From Eucommia ulmoides (taxonomy: Eukaryota; Streptophyta; Magnoliopsida; Garryales; Eucommiaceae), in the NCBI GenBank assembly GCA_016647705.1, contig CM028339.1, positions 17,316,803 through 17,380,802 on the forward strand: a stretch of DNA of 64,000 nt, in the 5' to 3' direction. The notes beneath the pieces were generated by a model. The model was not told the DNA's origin, ran no database searches, and was given only the letters and a program-made list of their open reading frames with translations. A program made the translations under genes and the position numbers. Of the stretch, positions 57,484 through 64,000 are shown piece after piece (within the stretch, counting starts at the first letter, position 1; each line of letters opens with the position of its first letter).

Positions 57484-59039
57484 CCTATCCTTCCGCGCAT
57501 GAAGCTGCCACCACTCCATTCAATAAAGAACAGATTGATCAACTTCTGAAACTGCTGACTGTCAATTCATCATTTGGTACTCCTAATGCTTCCTTAGCTC
57601 AAACAGGTAGTAAATTTAGAGCCTTTTCTTGTTCCTTAAACTCAGCACCTTGGATTATTGATTCAGGTGCTTCTGATCATATGACAAGTTTTTATCACAT
57701 TTTCAATACCTACTCACCGTGTTCTGGTAATGAAAGAATTAGAATTGCAGACAGTAGTTTCTCACCCATTGCAGGAAAAAGCCAAATAACAATCTCAGAT
57801 AGTGTTAATCTAAAAACAGTCCTCCACGTTCCTAAACTTACTTGTAACCTCTTATCTATAAGTAAACTATTGCGAGATTCGAATTATCATGCCATTTTCT
57901 CTAAATCTTAATGTTTCTTTCAGGACCAGAGCTCGGGGAAAATGATTGGCAGTGCTAGATTGGTGGATGGCCTGTATTACTTCGATGATAACTCCTTGAG
58001 GAATAAAACAACTCACGGCACCAGTGGTATGAGTTCAACGTCTGTTCATGATAAAATCATGCTTTGGCACCTTAGATTAGGACATCCAAGTTTTCAATAT
58101 CTTAAACATTTGTTTCTGACGTTATTTACGAATATGGACTATTCTTCCTATTATTGTGAAAGTTGTTTGTTTGCAAAAAGTCAGCGTACTTCTTATATTT
58201 CAAAACCATATCGTACATCTAAACCATTTTATTTAATTCACAGCGATGTATGGGGTCCCTCAAAAATCACAACACTATCCGAAAAAAGAAGGTTTGTGAC
58301 ATTTATTGATGATCATACACGTTTATGTTGGACATATTTAATGCGTGCAAAATCTGATGTAGCAGTTTTATTTAAAGATTTTTGCATTATGCTAGAAAAC
58401 AAATTTCAAATGAAACCTAGCATTCTTCGCACAGATAATGGAACAGAATATTTCAATGAATGTTTAGGCAGTTTTTTGAAAACAAATGGTATTCTACATC
58501 AATCCACGTGTCGTGACACGCCCCAACAAAATGGCATTGCTGAAAGAAAAAATAAACACTTACTCGAAGTCACACGTGCACTCATGTTTTCTATGCATAT
58601 TCCAAAATATTTGTGGGTTGATGCTCTTTTAACAGCCGCATATTTAATAAATTGCATGTCTACACATATTCTAAATTACACCACACCATTTGATAACTTC
58701 AAAACACACTTTCCAGCTTTTAGGATATCAGCTGACCTGCCTCTTAAAATATTTGGCTGCACCTCTTATGTTCATATTCCTAGGCAATTTCGGTCTAAAC
58801 TTGATCTTAGAGCAGAAAAATGTGTTTTCATCGGTTATGCACCAAATCAAAAAGGGTATAAGTGTTACAATCCACAAACCAAGAAAATTCATGTTAGTAT
58901 GGACGTCACGTTTTTGGAAAATATTTCCTTCTTTGAAAAAAATCCCTTTCAGGGGGAGAATGTAATGGAAGGGAATTTTTGGGTCACTGATGATCCTCTC
59001 CCTACCACAGTCTTAGAAATTTTTCCTTCAAATCAGTAA
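57484..59039 (+). pseudogene. protease and integrase of Copia element F
   Basis: The protease site WIIDSGASDHMT lies at about 57651-57686. After a TAA at 57909 the frame 57942-59039 contains the HHCC finger (WHLRLGHPS ... YCESCLFAK, 58063-58175) and the integrase core with its DDE residues: SDVWGP (58243), RTDNGTEYF (58430) and QQNGIAERKNKHLLEV (58525-58570). GYAPNQKGYKCYNP marks the C-terminal part. A TAA at 59037 ends the frame. Confidence 0.92.
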
Positions 59040-59093
59040 AAAACAAGTGATGACAATATTGAAAAACAAAAAGGGATCCCTACTAGTACACAA

Positions 59094-60975
59094 GTGCCGA
59101 GCATAATTCCTTCACAAACAGATGAAGAAATACCACAATCATGTACTGAGTTGCGGGGTTATACTCGGAGAGGTACAAAAAAGAATACAGATCAGCCTAC
59201 TGTTCTAGCACAAGGTCAATCCGACTCCCCAAGCAATGATCCAGATAATCCTATATCTTTACCACCTCCTGATGAATCTTCTCATTCCAGTATTCCTCGA
59301 GATCTTAATATCCCTATAGCCATCAGGAAAGGAGTTAGAACCTGCACCAATCATCCCATATCTAGATATGTATCCTACACAAAACTTTCCGAACCTTATA
59401 GAGTCTTTACTTCTAAAGTTACTAATCTGTTTATTCCAAGGAACATTGAGGAAGCACTAGGTGATACAGGTTGGAAGCTAGCAGTTCTGGAAGAGATGAA
59501 TGCTCTTAAAATGAGTGGTACGTGGAAAATAGTTGATTCGCCAAAGGATACAAAGATAGTCGGGTGCAAGTGGGTATTCACAGTTAAGTGTAAGGCAGAT
59601 GGAAGCATAGAATGGTATAAAGCAAGGCTCGTGGCTAAAAGGTTCACGCAGACATATAGAATAGACTACCAAGAAACATTTTCTCCAGTTGCTAAGATAA
59701 ACTCGATTCGGGTTCTATTATCCTTAGCTGTGAATCTTGATTGGCCACTACACCAATTAGACGTGAAAAATGCCTTTCTAAATGGAGACTTGGAGGAAGA
59801 AGTGTTCATGAGTTTACCACCGGACTTTGAAAGAAAGATAGGATAAGGAAAGGTGTGCAAGTTAAAGAAGTCACTATACGGCCTAAAACAGTCTCCAAGA
59901 GCGTGGTTTGAACGCTTTGGAACTACTGTAAAAGGTTAGGATTATCAACAAAGCCAAGCAGATCATACTATGTTTTATAGACACTCAATTGATGGTAAGA
60001 TTGTCATTTTAATTGTCTATGTAGATGATATTATCTTAACAGGAAGTGATAGTGACGAGTTGAGAAGACTTAAAGGAAAACTTGCTGATAATTTTAAAAT
60101 CAAAGACTTAGGTCCATTAAAATATTTTCTTGGAATGGAATTTGCTAGATCAAAGGGAGGCATATTTGTGAGTCAAAGAAAATATGTACTCGACCTACTG
60201 AATGAAACAGGGTTACTCGGGTGCAAAGCTGTAGAAACTCCAAGTGAACCGAATGAGAAACTACAACTGGTCAAACCTAAAGCTGTGATAAACCAAGAAC
60301 AATATCAAAGACTAGTGGGGCGGTTAATCTACTTATCACATACTCGTCCTGATATAGCCTTTGCCGTAAGCATGGTCAGCCAATTCATGCACTCACCAGG
60401 ACAAGAACACTTCGATGCTGCCTATAGAATACTAAGGTACTTAAAGGGTACTCCTGGAAAGAGAATTTTGTACAAGAAACGTGGCCACCACCTTATAGAG
60501 GTTTACACCGATGCAGACTGGGCTGGGAGCATCATGGACAGGAGATCGACCTCCGGTTACTGTACTTTTGTTGGTGGGAACCTCGTCACATGGCGGAGCA
60601 AGAAACAGAATGTCGTAGCTAGAAGCAGCGCAGAAGCGGAGTACAGATCAGTGGCTCACGGCATCTGTGAAGTGTTATGGATTAACAGATTACTCGGAGA
60701 GTTGAATATATCTAATTTAGTACCTATGAAGGTTCTACTGTGATAACAAATCAGCCATTGCGATTGCTCACAATCCGGTGTTGCACAATCGGACAAAACA
60801 TGTGGAAGTGGACAAGCATTTCATCAAGGAAAAGATCGATAGTGGACAAATATATATGCCATATGTACCGACTACTGAACAGATCGCAGACATTCTAACA
60901 AAAGGATTACCAAAGAAGAGATTCGACTATTTAGTATGCAAGCTGACAATGGAAGATATCTTCATACCAGCTTGA
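59094..60975 (+). pseudogene. reverse transcriptase and RNase H of Copia element F
   Basis: The frame has [41 protein letters not shown] and [22 protein letters not shown] (59844) and a TAG (59937) precede the catalytic YVDDIILTG (60018-60044). RNase H follows with EVYTDADWAGSIMDRRSTSG (about 60499-60558) and SSAEAEYRSVAHG. A one-base insertion near 60730 shifts the frame before YCDNKSAIAIAHNP. The tail contains TKHVEVDKHFIKEKI and ADILTKGLPKKRFD and ends at 60975. Confidence 0.92.
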
Positions 60976-60982
60976 GGGAGAG
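60974..60982 (+). other. polypurine tract of element F
   Basis: GAGGGAGAG immediately before the 3' LTR, the start point of plus-strand synthesis. Confidence 0.9.
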
Positions 60983-61153
60983 TGTTGGAATATTCAATAT
61001 TGGTAGTATTTGTATATATGGAAAGTCAAATATACAGATTAGGAAAATAGTTAATTGTAATTAGTTATTTACCTTTTTTAGTTCTTAAGTTTTCCTATAT
61101 AGTCTCATATTGTATGATTAATGTGATATACAATTGATTAATTCATTTCAAGT
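60983..61153 (+). repeat. 3' LTR of Copia element F
   Basis: TGTTGGAATATTC... to ...ATTTCAAGT, then the CTACT duplication. Nearly identical to 55704-55876. Confidence 0.93.
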
Positions 61154-62134
61154 CTACTTATAGATACAGAGAGTTTATTTTTAAGTACCGGTCGACCTAC
61201 CTATTGACCGAGAGATACAAAGAGTTTTCCTTCTTTATCTGGTCGACTTACCTATCGACTTATGGATGTTGGATCACTTTTCTAAACTCGTTTTTAATTC
61301 ATTCTTATTGACGTTTTTGCCCTTTTAACCAATTTATTTTCTTGGTTAGCTCCACTAACTACTTAACTTCAATTTTAATTAATTATAAATATTTATTTTT
61401 CAATTACACATAGGAGCAATTAATTTATCTAATTAGAATTCTATTAAAAACCACACATATTTATAAAAATCATTTAAAAAACTTTTTGTGTCGTGTGTGA
61501 TCTTAATTCGAATATTAAGAGTTGAAATTTAAACCTGAGTTATTTTTCTTTGGTTCTTCAAATTCTCCAACCTCTTAATCCTTCATCATCTTTATCATCA
61601 TATCTTCATCATTTTGAACTAATAAACTAAAAACACTAAATTAAACCGTTAGTTCCACCAAAAACATTAACCTCTAGTTGTCCATCAAAATCTTAGGATC
61701 AACAGGTGGCACTGAGAGACACAAACGCCACATGCAGTGAAAGCTACCACGAGGAACCAGAAACAAGCGAGAGGAGCTTGGGAGCATTCAAAGATGATTA
61801 TTCGAATGAGCCGGGAACCCAAGCATAGATCGACGATTGTGATTCGTCACCATTGAAGATCCAAATTGTGATGCCAACACCTATCCAAAATGATCATATC
61901 TACGAGGATCCGATGTGGCTCACTTATCATTCGCTGCTAAAAGCAATGTTCTTTCATGCCCACCAAGTACATGAGCAGGTGAAGAGTCTTGTTGAAAGCA
62001 CGAGCCGATCAGAGCCATATCTCACCAGTCTTGAGGGCGGATTAAACTACCCATACTTAGTGTTGTACGACACTTACTATAGGCGGAAGTCGCTCTTTGA
62101 CGAGCACTTTTTTATGTCGAGCCAAGGACAATAA

Positions 62135-63710
62135 ACCACGTGCTTCTTGGGAGGCAACCCAAGTAAAAAATAAATTAGATATATCACTGCCGATTTGATT
62201 CGGAGGTGAGATTATCTCACCTCCTAAGTATGTGTTCTAAACCCCCTTCGTCAGCATGCTTTAATTCTAAATGTTGAGATTGATGATTGACATATTCTTG
62301 ACACTGCCCATTTTAAGTTTGGGGGTGATGTGTAGTATGTAGTATGTAGTATATTAGTATGTTAGTATGTTTTATTGTTTAAATTGTTTGCATGTTTGTT
62401 TAGAGTAGAATGTGTTTATGTTTGTTATTGTTGTTGTATGCTGAGTTTTGAGTTCATCTGGGCCATCACCCGATGATGATATTATCCCCTGATTGTTTTT
62501 CAAGGTCAATGGTAATGCTCATTCATGTGTGTTCTGTGTGCTTGACAATGCATTTTGGTAAAAGTTATTGTGGATCCTAATTTGCATGAGCACATAGACT
62601 CAATGTATAGGTATTCAATTGATTTGAGGACAATTATCAATTAGCCAAACTCATGACAATTTAAGGATTCTAGAACCTTATTAAGGGGAAGCTTGAGGCG
62701 AAATCCTAGGCGAGGTTGTTCAGAAGACGTGATTTAGGCATTCATTTGATTCGCTAGAGCCTTTGAAGCTTACTATGTAATATGTTTATCCCTCGTTACC
62801 CTATAGAAGCCTATAATGCCATTTCAATTCTGAACATATAACAAAAACCCTGACCAATTGAACTTTTTCCAAATCTATATCACTGAGCCGAAGGCACAAT
62901 TTAAGTGAATCAAGTTAGCATTCGTATATGCTACTTGAAGTGAGCGGTTGGGTTTAGGGAGAACTTTTCATTGGTTCGGTATTTGAGGACTCACTTGTCA
63001 TTTTTCTTTCGTTTTAACGACACCCATGAAATTGAAATAATCGAATAAATTTGAGGGTGTGGTTCATTTAAAAAAATATATTTGTAAATATCGTTCAATT
63101 TTCATTTCTTTTGACAAGTGAGTATGCAATTCTAAAATGTTAGTTTAGGGTTGTTTTAAATTTATTTATGGGGGTTCGAGTGTGAGTTTGTGCCAAACGT
63201 TGTGCCTTGGGTATCGTTGAGTTAACAACGTTAGCCTGTTTCATATTTTCGATATACCCTTGGCCACGCTCCTAAACCGAACCAAGACCTATTGATCTTT
63301 TTGAACTTCCGAGCCTATATTAGTGGAGAATTGAACCTAATCAGGCATATGGATATTCTAATCATTAATGGTTAAAGTCGTGAGCTTCGTTGGTGGATAA
63401 TTCAATCCGATCTTGGATAACTATATTATTGAGTTTAGCACACACACGTTGAAAGGATCTAGAATGGCGTTTACCATTATTGAATGTCAAAATTCTAGAA
63501 TACCACGTGGTATGTTTTACTCCTGAACTCGATATGATTGGGGGTTGTTGAGGGCAAATGTTTTGGTCGTTAGCTGAATTCAAAACTCGCATACCGTTAT
63601 GTTTAGGTTGTTTATATTTAGGTTGTTTGTGCTTTTAATTTAGTTGTGTTTTTCATTTTAGTGTCAGTGCTTTGCTCGAGGACTAGCAAAATTTCAAGTT
63701 TAAGGGTATA
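62135..63710 (+). other. 3' non-coding region of element D
   Basis: It opens with TTGGGAGGCAACCCAA, a phrase common at the end of Athila/Tat coding regions, then a perfect hairpin at 62202-62224 (GGAGGTGAGA, loop TTA, TCTCACCTCC). The rest is a long AT-rich untranslated region similar, on the opposite strand, to 32563-34200 and 35969-37560. It ends with the purine-rich AAGTTTAAGGGTATA before the LTR. No gene is seen. Confidence 0.78.
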
Positions 63711-64000
63711 TGATAGGTGTAATTTATCTATTTATTCCCAAATCTATTTTGTTAGTTTTCAAGTATTTTTATAGCGTTTTTATATGTTTTAATATATTTT
63801 TATTTATTTTGTCTTAAATTAGGTATTTGGGGGTGAAAAAGAACTAAAACCGTCCTAAACGATCATATCGGAGTGAGCCCAATGGAAAAACGAGCAAAGA
63901 GGCAAGATTCCAAAGCAGCAGACCCACCGCCGCTGTAGTGAAAGTGGTGGGAGTGTAGAAATCTCACCGCCAATTCTTTAAAATTTTACACTTAAGGTGT
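63711..64000 (+). repeat. 3' LTR of element D (partial, continues beyond window)
   Basis: TGATAGGTGTAATTTATCTA..., aligned with 52220 onward through AACGATCATATCGGAG and CAAGATTCCAAA.CAGCAGA. The first palindrome (CACCGCCGCTGTAGTG) differs from the corresponding CACCGCCGCGGCGGTA in the 5' LTR. Confidence 0.9.

Larger units (their letters stand above)
55704..61153 (+). mobile_element. complete Copia element F, recently inserted, coding frame broken
   Basis: 5,450 bp with 173- and 171-bp LTRs, primer site, leader, gag, protease, integrase, reverse transcriptase, RNase H, purine tract. The target duplication is CTACT (55699-55703 and 61154-61158) if the LTR ends ...TTTCAAGT, which both LTRs share. 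The domain order PR-IN-RT-RH is Copia. Short LTRs and the gag type suggest the Ale/Ivana group, but I do not assign it firmly. Stops at about 57036, 57069, 57481, 57909, 59037, 59844 and 59937 and a frameshift near 60730 make it non-autonomous. Confidence 0.93.
54358..61704 (-). mobile_element. SIRE-like solo LTR, interrupted by Copia element F
   Basis: The ends TGTTGACCCAG and GGATCAACA are inverted (TGTTGA/TCAACA), and the flanks are the 5-bp duplication GGTGG (54353-54357 and 61705-61709). Without the insertion the LTR is about 1.9 kb and aligns with 2320-5380. No internal domain remains, so it formed by LTR-LTR recombination. It carries a GTCGAC-containing palindrome array on both sides of the insertion (55560-55700 and 61180-61265). 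Confidence 0.9.
53790..62134 (+). pseudogene. gag-like ORF of element D, interrupted by the nested LTR
   Basis: The upstream, frameshifted part (53800-53900) shows EPFYSAWDRYKELLFQFPNH, a gag core end. The frame 54039-54357 has a helical segment (FWRETNDRINEHEARLDNIE..VTSLQTQI) matching the one in B's gag. Excising the nested LTR with one GGTGG copy, the same frame continues at 61710 through one TAG (about 61824) to 62134, ending FFMSSQGQ. This second part (with IYEDPMWLTYHSLLKAMFFH and YLVLYDTYYRRKSLFDEHF) resembles nothing I know and replaces the protease and pol expected here. The protein would be a short gag with a novel C-terminal half. Confidence 0.68.
52220..64000 (+). mobile_element. 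Athila-type, coding-poor element D (5' LTR to partial 3' LTR)
   Basis: 5' LTR 52220-53650, tRNA-Asp-type primer site, a short gag-like frame, a 3' non-coding region and the start of the 3' LTR at 63711. Without the nested insertion (54358-61704 plus one GGTGG) the interior is about 2.7 kb and holds no protease, reverse transcriptase or integrase. It is therefore a TR-GAG/LARD-like non-autonomous element. It lies inside E's RNase H region. The far end is outside the window, so no target duplication can be read. Confidence 0.87.

Overview
The window reads as nuclear DNA of a flowering plant, probably a eudicot. It is AT-rich, contains one intact host gene (an OSCA4-type mechanosensitive cation channel), and the rest is almost entirely layered plant transposable elements with tRNA-Met and tRNA-Asp type primer sites. 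There is no prokaryotic or viral gene order. All calls come from reading translated frames, terminal repeats and target-site duplications (TSDs). Lineage names (SIRE, Athila, Tat, Tekay, Kaonashi-like) rest on remembered family features, not on a search.

Layout. 1-5380: a minus-strand, internally deleted SIRE-like Copia element, with a PIF/Harbinger-type MITE (2723-3735) in its long LTR. 5381-12246: intergenic DNA with a Mutator-like element full of palindromes (6448-7991), a MITE (about 8199-8571), a fold-back element (about 9800-10520) and a tandem duplication (10591-10982). 12247-14688: the OSCA4.1-like gene, minus strand, one uninterrupted 813-codon frame. 15190-17031: minus-strand Copia relic that stops inside its protease. 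17032 to about 28880: a broken MULE of the ULP1-carrying type, with a ULP1-like peptidase gene and a MuDR transposase gene. The transposase is split by a chromovirus 3' end plus LTR (25340-27137) and by a Pack-MULE (22831-25174) carrying a degenerate MSP-ankyrin (vapyrin-like) gene copy.

28889-64000 is a stack of LTR retrotransposons. The lowest layer is a plus-strand Tat-like Gypsy element (E): its 5' part is at 29619-31448 and it resumes at 49324-52219. Between these lies a minus-strand Athila-like element (B, 31449-49323) with gag-pol and a third ORF. That third ORF is split by a 6.2-kb non-autonomous relative (C, 34664-40832, TSD ATTAC), which itself holds a hAT MITE (38029-38719, TSD TTTAGAGG). 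At 52220 a second Athila-like, coding-poor element (D) enters E and runs past the window end. D's short ORF is interrupted by a SIRE-like solo LTR (54358-61704, TSD GGTGG), and that LTR is interrupted by a complete Copia element (F, 55704-61153, TSD CTACT).

The OSCA gene is the only feature expected to serve the plant directly. No TE frame looks intact. The most unusual signal is a set of 14-16 bp perfect palindromes in the LTRs of B, C and D. Each family has its own core (CTGCAG, CCTAGG or CCGCGG) while self-complementarity is kept. The same cores recur in the internal domains of B and C, and one occurs in an unrelated Copia LTR. A 3' hairpin shared by B and D is a second candidate functional element.
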